Assembly (NCBI GenBank): GCA_958510875.1
Contig: OY294069.1
Span: 4,650,001-4,714,000 of the forward strand
DNA from: Endomychus coccineus
Taxonomy: Eukaryota; Arthropoda; Insecta; Coleoptera; Endomychidae
Length of the DNA stretch: 64,000 nucleotides
Reading direction: 5' to 3'
Position numbers and translations under genes: made by a program
The notes under the pieces: model-generated
What the model was told of the DNA's origin: nothing
Seen by the model: the letters and a program-made list of their open reading frames with translations, nothing else
The model's database searches: none
Part shown: in pieces, positions 44,640 through 61,450 of the stretch
How the letters are laid out: every line of letters starts with the position of its first letter
Numbering within the stretch: the stretch's first letter is position 1

Positions 44640-45010
44640 GTTCATTGACCTCTCTAGAACATCGAAGAAAGGAGGGAGATCTCTCCCTTTTCTATACATA
44701 TTTTTATGGTCGATGTTCATCAGAAATGTCGTCTGTTGTTCCACAACGAGAGATTCCAGCTAGGCTGTCTAGACGAGCTCAACCTAGTCACCACTTCACT
44801 GTCAAACTCGAGACCTGATGCCGAACTTAATTTTTTTATCGAGCAGCGTTGTTGTGGAACTCTTTACCTAGTGAGGTCTTTCCATATGCCTATGACCTCC
44901 AAACCTTCAAGAAAAATACGAATGTCTATCTCCTCTTCCTACATTGCACTGTTGGCTTACACAGGTTTCCCTCTCGTGTAGTCAAAGTATTAAAAAAAGC
45001 AAGATTTCAA
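44640..45010 (+). pseudogene. Jockey-type LINE C-terminus
   Basis: In shifting frames: LEHRRKEGDLSLFYTYFYGR, CSSEMSSV, RRAQPSHHFTVKLE, LWNSLPSEVFPYAYDLQTFK and KNTNVYLLFLHCTVGLHRFP. This is the usual C-terminal domain of insect jockey elements (FYRYFHG.CSSEL ... LWNSLP.EVFP). Decayed by frameshifts. Confidence 0.75.
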
Positions 45011-46768
45011 AACAAATTTTCAATAAATGTATCGGCAGGGATAATCGAAAATCATTTCATTGGATCTTTTATAATGCGTGTTAAAGGATAACTATTCTAT
45101 AATGAGTTTTATTATTTTCAATAGCAGTTTGAAAAGAATAAAACTAAAATAGCCGCGTTCACGACTGGTATCACTGCTTACTGATTCGAATTAAAAATAT
45201 CTGTTCTTCTGTCAATTTTGTGGGTAGTTTTTAAATAGTTTTGTAATATTTTGCTATATTCCGCACAATGTTTTTTTTATTCACGTTTTCTCGTCGCTTA
45301 ACAACGATACAGATTCAAACTTAAAAAGCATTTTTTGCGAGCTGCGTCCTATTTAGTAGTGCAACCCCAATTCAATGAAAAAATTACTTTTATTTGAATA
45401 TTCCGATAAAATCTATTTCCTTAAACGCATACATTTGTATCCAATTATGGAAATTAGGCAATTATTACTGTTAATCTAAGAGTGTAAGATCGGGTGATGC
45501 GATAAGAGGTCCTAAAGAGGATAATACACATATACCACCATGACCACCATATGTCAAGTCAACTTATTAAGGGATCACGGTTTCGTTAGCCGGTATGCAT
45601 GGGGCGAGGTCGGGCATCTAGATAGGGGCAGCACGCGTCTACCGTTTTAAAACACCACATAACATATGAAGAACGCCAAATATTGGCCGCTACATTACAG
45701 ATATTATGCGGGATTCCCACGCACAATCTCAAAGGGATTTATTGCCTCCCTTCGTTAATAACGAGAATTCTCAGCTATGAGTACGTTGAAAGTGAAATTG
45801 CCTTTGGTTCAGACACCTTTATAATCACCAAAAACAGTTTTATCAATCTAGCATGAATTCGGGAAACAGGGCATGATATATACAATGAATTCATTTGTGT
45901 ATTTTTCATCTCTAGCTCTCGATGTTGTGAGTTGATAATATCGGGACCGTTAAATTTAAATTTGGAACAAAAATGCGGGGGGAGGGAGTCTAAGTTAACC
46001 TGTGAAGAATGTAATGTATGTTCGTTAAACACGTAGATCATTTGAATTTTGAATTAATTCAGATACAATTTTTGGTAGACATGCTTCAGGTTTTCCGCAC
46101 AGGTTTCCTTCGATTGATAATCTAGATACATTACTTTTAACCAAAAAAGAAAATAACTTCAATCATTTAGAGTCAATTGAAACACAGGTTGTATTTCGCC
46201 ATTTTATTTCACAATAAAATCACATTATAAGTAATTAAGTTATCTATGAATGAATGAAAAATATAGCATTTAAATAATAACACATAGAATAAATGATGAT
46301 TAAATATTACCATATCTGTTAAACTATTTGATTACAATTACTACTTCAGAGCACAAAACACCTTCCAATATACTTATTTCATAAAGTGAAAAATGAAAAT
46401 AAAAACGAATAACCTCGAAAATATATAAATATGTAAATGAAACTTTCTAAAATATAATGCCTTATATGTATATTGGACAAACAGATCAATTTAAATGGGA
46501 GATGAGATTATCCAAAATATTTATACTTTTCCTAATTATTGGATTACAATATTTATTCCCCAAACCTTTTCACTTCAATAGTAATTAGTTGTTTCAAAAT
46601 AATTTCCCTATAGTACGAGAGCAAAGTGAAAAATCCCTGAAAAATAAAGCAGATGGCACCACAATCAAAAATCCCTTGTGACATTTGTGATGTACCATCT
46701 TTAACTAAAACATTCAGTCCTGTTTTGACACCCATCAAAAGCAAGCAGCCTTGAATATTTTGGTAAAC
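45011..46768. other. Intergenic, nothing recognised
   Basis: Mostly AT-rich. A GC-richer stretch at 45480-45780 has an open frame with THNLKGIYCLPSLITRILSY but matches no family I know. No host gene supported. Confidence 0.35.
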
Positions 46769-48330
46769 ATGGAAAAAAATAAATTTCGCGTTTGGTTGAA
46801 CATCATTTCTTGCGTGGAAAAACATTATGCAAACCAAAGCATCGCTTGTTAAGCATTATGGGAACTCTTCACCATCGATTGGAACCATTCACAACAAAGG
46901 ACGCCGAATGTTCTGGTCGTCCAACTGAGGTTACAACGCCAGAAATCGTCGATAAAATCCATAGTATGATATTGCAACGATCGGCGAGTTAATGTGTACG
47001 AGATTGCTGAGACTATAGGCATCTCAACCGAACGGTTATGGAACATTTTCCATAAATCTTTGAATATGGTAAAGCTATCTGCCAGATATCTGCTCCAATT
47101 GCTTTCTGTTGACAACAAGCGCGACCGTGTGATAACTTCAAAGGAGTGTTTAGGGATATTCAAGGGCGATGAGAAGGACTTTTTGGGCCATTTCGTAACC
47201 GCGAACGAAACAAGGATCCATCACAACACACCAGAGATCCAAAAACAGTGGAAACAGTGAACTTGTCCTGGCGAATCAATGCCGAAAAAGGCCAAACATT
47301 GTAATCTGATAACCGATGCGTCTGCAACTTTAAGTTGTTTATTGTGACGTCTTCGCATGATGTATTTACGAGTTTAATATGATCTATTCCTAGTTTTGGA
47401 ACTATCGTGTTTCCTAGGAAAATGCCTTTTTGAATCTCTTGACTTAAAACCACTTTATCTTCGTTGAATGAAACATCATTTATTGCATGTATGATTTCTG
47501 TGCGAGCTGGGATTTTAATTTCATTCGAGTCTGGCAGTTTCGTTTTCATTGGGATGACATGTTCTAGCTCTTCGTGGTGAAGTTTTAAATTCCAAGAATT
47601 ATAATCAATTATGCAATCAAATTTCGAGAAAAAATCACGTCCCAGTATCCCATCTGTTAATATAGGAAAGTCATTTTCCACAATATGAAATTCATGTTCT
47701 AAATTTAGGTCGAAAATTGAAAGTTTTGTTAAAGTTGTACCGAAAGTAGTAAGTTTATTTTTTGTTATGCCGCCGATGGTGCATTTATGTTCAAGATTAA
47801 TAATTTGATTATGGTTAACTTTGTTTATTTTGCATAGACTGATATCTGCACCTGTATCTACGAGAAAAGTTGTTAATTGGTTCGTCATCTCACACTGAAA
47901 TTCTACATAATTTGTGGTATTTGACGTTATGAACATTAGTTTCTGACCAACTCCCTGGCTGACGAAGTTTGAGGTTGGGAGGAGCTGGTCTTGCTCGTTT
48001 CCCTGGTTATCTTCGTGAACGTAATTTACATTGCCTTGATAATTTCCTGTTTGTCTGAAATTTCGTCCACGTTTATAGTAATTTCGGAAATTTAGACCTC
48101 GATAATAATTTTGACTTCGTGTTTTGGGATGCACGCGGTATCGTCCATATCGATAACTTTGAAAAGGGCAAAAGATCACCGGCGTATATAATGCAGAGCT
48201 GTTGCATCAATTCGACGCCGATTTGAAGCGAAAGTGGCCGCTTTGGCAGAGGAAAAGGTACTCTTCCACGAGGACAATGGACGATGTGTATCGGGCAACA
48301 AGGAGATTATGTTCGAAATTTCCCGAATTT
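46769..48330 (+). pseudogene. Mariner transposase, interrupted by a gypsy fragment
   Basis: Starts MEKNKFRVWLN and keeps VYEIAETIGISTERLWNIFH (helix-turn-helix), FLGHFVTANETRIHHNTPE (first catalytic acid; usual DETWLHHYTPE), and CPGESMPKKAKH up to about 47295. The frame resumes near 48150 with IDNFEKGKRSPAY and, one frame over, AELLHQFDADLKRKWPLW and EEKVLFHEDNG (second acid region; usual FHQDNAP). The last acid block is not readable. Several frameshifts and the insertion make it dead. Confidence 0.75.
47296..48145 (-). mobile_element. Ty3/gypsy pol fragment with aspartic protease
   Basis: Open frame (minus, part of 48179-47160) with NYYRGLNFRNYYKRGRN-type basic repeats, then the protease active site TTFLVDTGADISLCK, a GGITKNKLT stretch, and ILTDGILGRDFFSKFDCIID (the usual ILG.DFL motif), followed by linker sequence toward reverse transcriptase. 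Reverse transcriptase, RNase H, integrase and LTRs are absent. It is inserted into the mariner. The frame has no stop over about 280 codons, so insertion was recent or the frame survived by chance. Confidence 0.8.
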
Positions 48331-49483
48331 CTAGGGCAGATACGGCCCTGCATCCTGTGCATTATAGGTATTTTTTTTCTGGGTCTCATATTTTGGGCTT
48401 TTTTCTCACTCCTTACACTTATATTGCTCAAATATTAGCGCAATCTGGATCTGGATCTTTTTAACAAGAACCCATTCTCTTCGAACATAAAATCAACACA
48501 TTCTCCGTAGAAACTGCTCATGAGCTCATGGAACTTTAAACCTTACTCAGCCATCAAACCAGGCGAGAAGATCATCTTAAGTAGAAGCCATAGATATTCG
48601 GCATTTTTGTGAAACTCACCTATAATCATTGTAAAATCTAATTTAATCCATCCTTCGTAACAATCGTTCCACCATGGGTTTGTTATGTAGGTAGAAGACG
48701 CATTCGCAGTACCATCATATTCCTTCTTCTGCACTCAAACCAATTCCTTTTATTTAGAACATCAAGGTTGTATCAATACACAAAACATTTATGATTAATT
48801 GCACCATAAACAAAACGTCACAAAATCACATCGCTACTATATAACTGTATGCGTTTCTTGAAACTAATGTCAAGGCCAATATCAGCTATCAAAACGTACC
48901 ATAAAGAAAACACAACGAGTCAAACTATCCACAAGCACCGGCTCTGTTCTAACTAATGTTACCCTCAACTACAGAATAAACCACCAAGCAACCCTACGTG
49001 GTAAAAGTTGGTATTTGACTGAATTATATTTAATGTGTGAATCGTTTTAATAGCAACAATTGGACAATATTGAGTTGGATTGCATTAAAGAATCTGGGTA
49101 GTTAAACTAATATACTAATAGCTGCACTAATGGTTATTGTCGCTAATAGGCAAAAATTGGGTAAATTGATAAATACACTTATGGGTTATTGAAGCTAATG
49201 CGTGCTCTCGCCTTACTTTTAATAGCGTTTATTTCTCATTATTGTTTATGAATGGTTTAATTGGATGTGTGTAATTCATTTCTCTTTCACGCCAACTAAT
49301 AAGTTACATTGACATAGGGGTTATATCATTCGATTTTAATCGGATTCATGTGATCGTTCAAGACTTAGAAGTATTAAAAAAATGTCGTACCATCACAATA
49401 TTCTACAGGAGCTAATGTTAGTTCCTTGCATATTGTAGTGTCGAATAGATGGGTAATATACATCTAAATAACACCGAAAAAAT
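48331..49483. other. Intergenic, nothing recognised
   Basis: AT-rich. No coding motif and no long repeat found by eye. Confidence 0.35.
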
Positions 49484-50600
49484 GCAAAGGGTGATTCTCT
49501 GATGAATTGATGAATTGTGTAAAATTTTTTGGAAAAACCTTACCCTGAAATGTTACGCCCCTCAAAAAAAAATGTTTTTGTTTCTTATCTTCCCTGTATA
49601 TTAAGCTAATGAAACGAGATTTGGTGAACATTATCTGTCAATAAAACTACACATTTATAAATTTTTTCAAGTAAAGTATTTTTGTCAGGAGTTGAAATAA
49701 TCAACCCCTAAGACATTTTTTGCTAGAACTTTTTTTAAATGTTACTTCTTCGTTTTAAGAAACATCCATTCACTAACTTTTTGATCTCTTCAAGTTTTTT
49801 CGAAAAAATGAGGACTTACAAGAAAAAAAATAAATGTATTGCAATGCATTTTTAAAAAATTACCTGTTAACGCGAGGGTATTTAGCCGTAAGATCTAGTA
49901 GGCCTGTTATTTGTAATGGAATTCATAGAAACAAAAAGCGGGATTGTGCAATGTCATTCATTGTTTCTTTTTCTTAAGTTTTATGATTTTGTGTAAAAAA
50001 TATTGATTGATGAACCGAAATTATGGTTGACTATTCGAATTTAGAAATGACAGATAGTAAAACAGACCAAACTTTCCAAAACCGGCGCAGTTGGATTGAG
50101 ATGCTGCATTTGATTCAGAAAAAATTTATTGCATTTCTACAGTCAACAAATTGATTTTTCTGAATGCACTTTTTAAGGTGAATAAAAAAACGAATTTGAT
50201 TTGGTTTCTCGGGAGTTTTTGGGGTTGCTGATCACGGATATGATGTCCAAAAAATTCCCTGAGGCCCCCTTGGTCCTGACGCTCTGGATATGAATAAATT
50301 TAATTAAAAAATATCTTTTAATGCTTGTCAACTGTTCGAGATGTGATATAAAGGTCGCTAATGTTAATTTTTCTTCATAATATGTAACAAATTCTGGCTC
50401 TCGGGGATTTTGAAAGTTGCCGATCATGATTATGACACTCACAACGTTCTGCAAATTACCTGGGTGTTTCCGGGTCTCTGGGCCCCTACAGATAATGCTC
50501 ACCAAGTTTCGTTTCTTCAGCTTGATATACAGGGAAGATAAAAAAGAAAACAATTTTCTCACTCCGTAATGTCTGCCTCATATTAGGGACACCGTGCCAC
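49484..50600. mobile_element. Foldback-like inverted repeat with internal direct repeats
   Basis: The left block 49570-49660 ('ttcttatcttccctgtatat', 'gaacattatctgt') is inverted at 50485-50545 ('acagataatgctcaccaag', 'gatatacagggaagataa'). In the right half a unit of about 189 bp is repeated at 50209 and 50398 ('ctcgggagtttttggggttg' against 'ctcggggattttgaaagttg'). The layout is like the foldback element at 41-42.9 kb but the sequence is unrelated. The right edge meets a LINE fragment. Confidence 0.55.
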
Positions 50601-51190
50601 TCTGAAAGCCACTGTCTGTCCGATAGCACTCTGACGACGCGAAGCCAGATGATTGATGAGATTTCGATCGTTGGAGCCAGGGGTATCTGGGGAACCCTGT
50701 TCGGCCTGTTCACCGGTCACTTAATTTCCTATCACTCCAGAGTGGGCGGCTACCCATACCAGATGAAGTTGGTTCCCTAGAGCTAATCCAACCAGGGCCT
50801 TCCTGCACTCCAAAACAAACCTAGAAGTCTTCTTATGGGCGCAAAGCGCGACCTGGGTCGCCCATCTGTCCGCGCAGATATACATCCGCCTACCGAGGTA
50901 TTTTAATCTCAGAGTTGCCAGGGTACAGGTTATGGAAAAAGGGTACGTGAACACTTGAGGGAAAATTAAAGACTCCGCCAGACTCGCCAGCCTTGAACCC
51001 GTCTGTAAACCCGACGTCTGTTATTTGGAACCTGTGAGCCTGCACTATCGCATCCAGTTTCAGATTGAGATTCGGGCATCTTCCAGCAGCCCAATACCAG
51101 AATCTGACGTGAATGCGTGGCACGGACATACCTATAGGCAGTATCCGCAGAAGCTGTTTTTGATGTGGTGTTGTAGTGGGAAGCAACTAA
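50600..51190 (-). pseudogene. LINE RNase H domain fragment (I/R1-like)
   Basis: On the minus strand: TDGFKAGESGGVF (first acid), YICADRWATQVALCAHKKTS, RFVLECRKALVGLALGNQLH and LVWVAAHSGVIGN, the block order of the RNase H domain of I-superfamily LINEs (TDGSK ... I.SDSQAAL ... VWVPGHSG). The SDSQ box is mutated (ADRW). The C-terminus follows. The upstream reverse transcriptase is missing. Confidence 0.75.
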
Positions 51191-51659
51191 ATTTGGTGTT
51201 CCATTAAGCTCTGCAAGAGGACTATGAAATTGTAGTTGCTCGAATAAATTACTGTAGCTGGTTGATAAACCTTCAAAATGTAGCTTATAAATGAGTTAGT
51301 AACCCAAAAAAACCTCCAGGTTCTGCATGTGGCTTCATGGTGTCCATTTGATATAGCTTTTATGCCCTTTGAAGGAGGAGATATTTCATAGATTATACAA
51401 AATCATACAAGTGAGCATTTTAGTTTTTCAAGATTCGTAAAGAGGCCGATTAAGGTTATACCATGTGTGAGAAGATTCTAACGAGGAATGAAATTAAATA
51501 AACGATAAGATAAAAAATATAATCAACGAGTGCAACGAATATTTGAAGTAAGTATATCACACTTAGTGCTAAGCCCTTCAAAACTGTACTACATAATAAA
51601 GTTCAAATTTCATATCTAAACAATTTAATTTGAATGCTGTGTGGGTTTGTTTATCTTTA
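51191..51659. other. Intergenic, nothing recognised
   Basis: AT-rich stretch between two retroelement fragments. Confidence 0.3.
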
Positions 51660-52135
51660 GGTATCAAAGGTTTTAGATTTGAAAAAAATTCCTCAACACC
51701 GTTAGAAGGTTTATTCGCAACATGCATATCATACTTTTTTAAACATTTTAATTTTCTCTGAGATCTCCGGAATGTATGGTAATGTTATAAAATTATCTGT
51801 GTTACCGTTTATGTTAATTATATATGACGTTCCATTATAGATTTTGTTTACTGTTTCTTCAATGATGGGAATGAAAAATGTTTTTGGGAAGCCATACATT
51901 TCCAGTGTATTAGGAACAATTTTGAAAATTTTGGGACTGTCCTCTGGGTGGGACAATTTAACAGCGTGATCTGTAAGGATCCTTTTTTCATAACTTGTTC
52001 GTGCAACGGAATTGGAGTGAAGACAACGTTGAGACCAAACTTCTCAAAATAAGTCCTGCCGCACCCCATTCCAATACGAAACATCAAATGCTTGATTACC
52101 TTCCAAAAATCAAATTCTGTACAGTTTCCCACAAG
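51660..52135 (-). pseudogene. Penelope-like reverse transcriptase 3' fragment
   Basis: On the minus strand, [40 protein letters not shown] and LPYIPEISEKIKMF align with the end of the 26.5-kb Penelope ORF ([19 protein letters not shown] ... [14 protein letters not shown]). It too loses recognisable Penelope sequence just after SEKIKMF. Upstream frames are shifted. Confidence 0.75.
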
Positions 52136-52958
52136 AAACTAGGTAATCAGTAGTAAATATAAAACCCACATAATTCTAGTCCACGTGACCACCATGTACA
52201 TTGTACAGATCTATCAATACAGTCCGGAGTCACTGTGTAAACTTCAAATTTGTAATACACAGGATTAGTTCACAAGTGTGAGATACACTATAATTTCAAG
52301 TTGAAATAATTTCAGAATTTGCAATTTTAATTATACTTGGTGAAATATAGTTTGAAGTACTGGCCATTTGTTATTCAACAAAAATCAAATTGATTAGTCC
52401 AATTTTTAGGCTTTGCAAGCATAAAATTTTACGAAAAAATCATATTAATGGTGAAATTCCTGCAAATTTGCAAAAAAAAACACAAAATTCGTTTAAGAGC
52501 GTCGCTATAAATCGACGCAATTTTGATTGGACAATGAAATCAGAAGAAATTTTAATATAAAACACTTGATTTGAGAAATTTTTGAATTACATTTCGATTT
52601 TGTAGTATTGTAAGCGGGCAAAAAACATCCGTTTTGAGCATTTCTGCATCGATCTGGATTATTTTTGACATGATGTCTGTGTATGTGCGTAACCCAATGT
52701 GAAGACGATTGCTCCGTTCCTATTGGTCGTATGGATTTGAAATTTTGCAGACCGCTTTAAGGTGGTGAAAATAGGAACAATATTGTTTCTGGGCGTGGTA
52801 CCCTCGTTTCGAGTGGTATTTTTGACATCTATCTAGGTTGTCAAATAGTATTATAGTATTTTATCCGACCAGAATGACAACCGTGTTATATATATTCTAA
52901 TTTTTTACATAAAAACCTGGACGGGGTTGCTACGTACTTCAACTACGGAGCAATCGTG
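52136..52958. other. Intergenic, nothing recognised
   Basis: AT-rich. Possibly the 3' region of the LINE that follows on the minus strand, but no motif confirms it. Confidence 0.3.
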
Positions 52959-54115
52959 CCAGAAAACCTAATCCGTAAACTGTGAAGCTACTCCTAGATA
53001 GTCTTATTGAACCCAGAATGAGTGCCTTCTGCATCCGGTCTATTAAAATCTGTGCAGAGCTCTATCAGGCTGGAATGATCTTTAAGTTGGTAAGTTGGAA
53101 CACAGATAAGACCGACTCCCGTCCAAAATATCGATAATCTGAACCACTAATACGACCTTGTAGCTTGGGTATAGCGTGCGGAGCTCGAATAGGAGATCTT
53201 GATACTTTGTCCATTTTCCTTTACATCAAGACTATATTCTTTTCTGCCAGCGGACTCAATAAGTCCTGGCATGTAAGGCAGCACCTGCTCTTGGTCTATT
53301 CTGTACGAGTAGCTTAGATGGTTATACAGTACCAGTAGGGCCGCATTATAGCGATGGGAGTACGCCGATCTCGTCTTTGCCGGACATGCCGACAGCAGGT
53401 GGAAAACCGTCTCAGGCGTCTTTCAACAGGTCCACCAAGGTGTTGATTACGCCATCTTGACAAGCTGCGGTAAATTCCTCGGTCCCCAATGTGACCCCGG
53501 CCGACCTTAGTCAGCCGAAGGTTTGCCTTGCTGACAAGCCGAGCGTTTCGACGCTTCTGTAACACACACGGTGTATCGGCTTGTCAACATGCCGCCAGAG
53601 TATAAGATCTTCTTCCGAGCCATTTATTTGAGCTTTCAGGCGAAAAGCTCCAGTTAGCTTTCTCGACTGATGTCAAATTCGAGAGAGTGCGCTAGTGCCA
53701 TAAACGTAGCGTTAAAAAAAGACCAAGGTTATGTCGAGTCTCTCGCTAGTGTAGTTCACCTATATTTATTACTTCCAAATTCACTAGATAAAATGCCTCC
53801 ACCATCCGATTATATATCTTAAGCCCGATCAGTCTCTATACGATAAATGTCCCCCCCCCCCTCCCACGTCGGCCAATTTGTGACTTTTGACCAGTCACAT
53901 GGGGGGTCCGAACCCCTAAGAACTTTACGTAGAACCCCACTTCGATGTAGACCCTCCAGACTAAGGAGTCCCTTACCTCCCCGGTAACGTGGGAGATGAA
54001 TGTGGGGAACTGACGACCTAGGATGCAAACTGTGATGGATATGCATCATTTTCCGGACGTCTTTGTCGAGTCTATGCAGCTCATCGACCGTCAGTCTATT
54101 CTAAGCATTTACTCT
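52959..54115 (-). pseudogene. C-terminal part of an R2-superfamily-like LINE, endonuclease core deleted
   Basis: In minus-strand order and shifting frames: LTVDELHRLDKDVRKMMHIH, HSLHPRSSVPHIHLPRYRGG (post-palm block), VDKPIHRVCYRSVETLGLSA, QDGVINTLVDLLKDA, a zinc-finger remnant ETVFHLLSACPAKTRSAYSH and RYNAALLVLYNHLSYSYRID, then VLPYMPGLIESAG, and finally TKYQDLLFELRTLYPSYKVV. Family knowledge places a restriction-like endonuclease (RPD ... E..) between the last two; that part is missing here. Assigned to the R2/R4-type group by this C-terminus. Dead copy. Confidence 0.65.
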
Positions 54116-54640
54116 GTGACAAATTTTGACAGTTCATGTGACAGCAGGAATCAGTATAAAAAAAATTATACTCAAGTGTGAAAAATTCGAAAATCAACCT
54201 GGCAGCAAGTGTCAGTACAAAACATAGAGTAGCTAGTAGAATACATTTAGTAGATTATTTGAATACATTTTAGATGTAACGTTTTCATTAACAGTTTCTA
54301 AATCATTTGCAATATATTTTCGGCTCCTACAATGATACATTTGATTCGCAGATGCCCGAAACCTGTTTTGCTTGCAAAGGTAAGGGAAGTCAGTGATAGA
54401 TTAATCACAGTTGCCCTTATTGATTTAAAAGTACTGATTTTAGTTTCCACTTCACTCCTTACGAAAATTGCTTTAAAAGCGAGTGTAAACGTCCGTATGC
54501 AATGCACCCCCATTGGAAACTACCCTGACCCTAAGCCCTTAAGCGTACGGTCCTGGATATTGTCCTCCGTCCAAACCTGCCACAGCAAGCTTGAACAAAT
54601 GAACAATACGTGAACTATAATATGTCATCTCGGCTCTGAA
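54116..54640. other. Upstream region of repo, distal
   Basis: Mixed sequence with no gene. The open frames on both strands at 54298-54613 carry no motif. Confidence 0.35.
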
Positions 54641-54642
54641 TT

Positions 54643-54745
54643 TCCCGCATTGGCCCTTCGGGACGTCCCCTACCCAAACCAACCAATGGGAGTGTACCCG
54701 ACTCGTCGGCGTATCCACTTTATTGGTCGGCCGGACCATCTTCAA
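54643..54745 (+). promoter_or_regulatory. Candidate repo promoter-proximal region with Gcm-like site and CCAAT boxes
   Basis: About 250 bp before the repo ATG there is a GC-richer block. TCCCGCAT at 54643-54650 is ATGCGGGA on the other strand, 7 of 8 matches to the Gcm consensus AT(G/A)CGGG(T/C). A CCAATGGG box and an inverted ATTGGTCGG box follow at about 54685-54735. In Drosophila, repo is a direct Gcm target. This is a motif match only. Confidence 0.35.
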
Positions 54746-54899
54746 TTCAGCTTGTTAAATATAAATTTGATAAAATAATAACGTCAGAAGTCAGTACAAC
54801 GTTACCAGTGTCTCTAAATTGTGGCCAATTTACCCTTGATTGGCAATCAGTTGAATTAGCTAAATTGTTCTGATTGTGTTAATTTTTTTGTTCCCCGAA

Positions 54900-59905
<5,006 letters not shown>

Positions 59906-60176
59906 CCAGATATCTAAATAGGCCGTATATGTAATTTCACCATTGTAAATATACCCTGAAAGGGTTTTTTGAGCGAAGTAGTCAAATTGTAAATAGAACC
60001 TCCAACAGTAGGATAAGGATAGATTGATATTTTGCCTGTCTTCACTTGCTTGCCAAACATAGGTAGCCAGAAATTATATGAATGTCCATTTGAATATCAA
60101 TAATAATTTATATCTTCTGCATTAAGAATTTCTTTGGAATCACTCCTATCGTGGGGCATAACCATTATAACCCATA

Positions 60177-60415
60177 AAATACCGATCCAACTTCTCAAGT
60201 CAAATGGGTATTGGACCAGTAAATCCTTGGGAAATGGATCCATGTTGATGAGACAAAGTGCATTCTCTTCAAAATGTCATCAGAAAAAAAGTTGACCAGA
60301 AAAAAAATTGGGCAAATTATTTTTATTGTTTATAAGCAATTTGAACATTTCCCAAGGATGTACGGGTTTGTCCTATTTTTATACCCATTTGACTGCATTA
60401 GGATACACTAAAAGA
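60177..60415. repeat. Small foldback repeat, related to 12.4 kb
   Basis: 'caaatgggtat' near 60203 and 'atacccatttg' near 60390 are inverted, with 'tccttgggaaatgg' and 'tttcccaagga' also opposed. The internal sequence matches 12390-12480. A dispersed non-autonomous repeat downstream of repo. Confidence 0.6.
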
Positions 60416-60464
60416 GTGCATAACTGTGGATACATTCTAACACTAATAAGTCCGAAATAATCAC

Positions 60465-60535
60465 CCTTATCCAGTAAAAAATACTATTAAAGTATTAAGG
60501 ACCTTGCAGCTGCCAGTAGCCATCATCAGAGTAAA
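60465..60535 (-). repeat. Hammerhead-like repeat copy
   Basis: On the minus strand TCTGATGATGGCTACTGGCA and GCTGCAAGGTCCTTAATACT, the same family as 4195-4340. Box 2 is changed (GCAA for GAAA). Confidence 0.5.
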
Positions 60536-60699
60536 CTAAATTATAAATCAAAATGTGTCTATTTCAATACTATTTGGGCAATAATAATGTAAACAAGGGG
60601 GTACTTTTTCACTCATATATTTCAATCCTTTCTAATTTACTTACATATTTGTCCGTACTGTGTTTTAAAAGTGATTAGCTTATATTTGAAATATCTTCT

Positions 60700-61320
60700 G
60701 CTAATGCTAATTTTTAACTATTATTCTTCTATATAGGGTCAAATGTTCTTTACAACGAGTTAAAATGTTCCTTCTAGTTTGACATATCAATTTTATATGT
60801 TTTTTTGGCTTGTTCATGCATCTATAAACGGGTTCTATTGCAAATTTAGAAAACAAATTAGGGAATTTTTTGATAACTGAATTTCATTGAATTATTTGAA
60901 ATTGATGGCTCTAATTTGGTTAGTTGATTTTTCGTTTTTGGTTGAAAATTAGCTGGTTTATCAAATATTTGTCGTAACCTCTGTCCGTCGGTATTTGCTG
61001 AAGTTTCTCAACTTCGTTGTTGTGATCTTTCTGGGTCGAAGGAACGTCTAATATTCTATGAACAAGACTATTGAATGTTGCTGTTTTATAATTAAGAGGT
61101 GCAGCATTGATTATATATTAATCATTGGGTGTAGGTACCTACTTGAAACCGATGGAATATATCTACTAATTTGAGTAGGCTTTCTGTATAGGTCAAGTTT
61201 CAAATGGTGACACTCTTTGATAACATTAATATTAAGAAAAGGAAGCTGATTATTGCTTTCTAATTGTACAGTGAATTTAATTGAATCAATTGGTTTTTGA
61301 ACACGTTTAATAACCAGTTT
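60700..61320 (-). pseudogene. Penelope-like element, end of RT to endonuclease
   Basis: Minus strand, in order: FNSLVHRILDVPSTQKDHNN, EVEKLQQIPTDRGYDKYLIN (connector between palm and nuclease), and further on CQTRRNILTRCKEHLTLYRR (GIY-YIG domain; usual YIGQTGR.I.TR.KEH). Frames shift between the blocks. Dead. Confidence 0.65.
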
Positions 61321-61329
61321 GATTCATTT

Positions 61330-61450
61330 AAAGCCACTGTAGGATTACAAAGCAATAACCAGCTTCCTTTTCTTGACATTCTTTTTCGAGATTACAGAAA
61401 ACTTACTCAAACGAGTATATATTCCAGAGGATTGATGTGCACCTATTATT
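61330..61450 (+). pseudogene. Penelope-like RT scrap, opposite orientation
   Basis: Plus strand QSNNQLPFLDILFRDYRKLT then QTSIYSRG matches the conserved INFLD motif of Penelope reverse transcriptases. The sequence is complementary to the start of the adjacent minus-strand copy, forming an inverted junction near 61325. Confidence 0.55.

Noticed and set aside
45480..45780. GC-richer stretch as a possible gene
   Set aside because: Frames are short and broken; no motif recognised on either strand.
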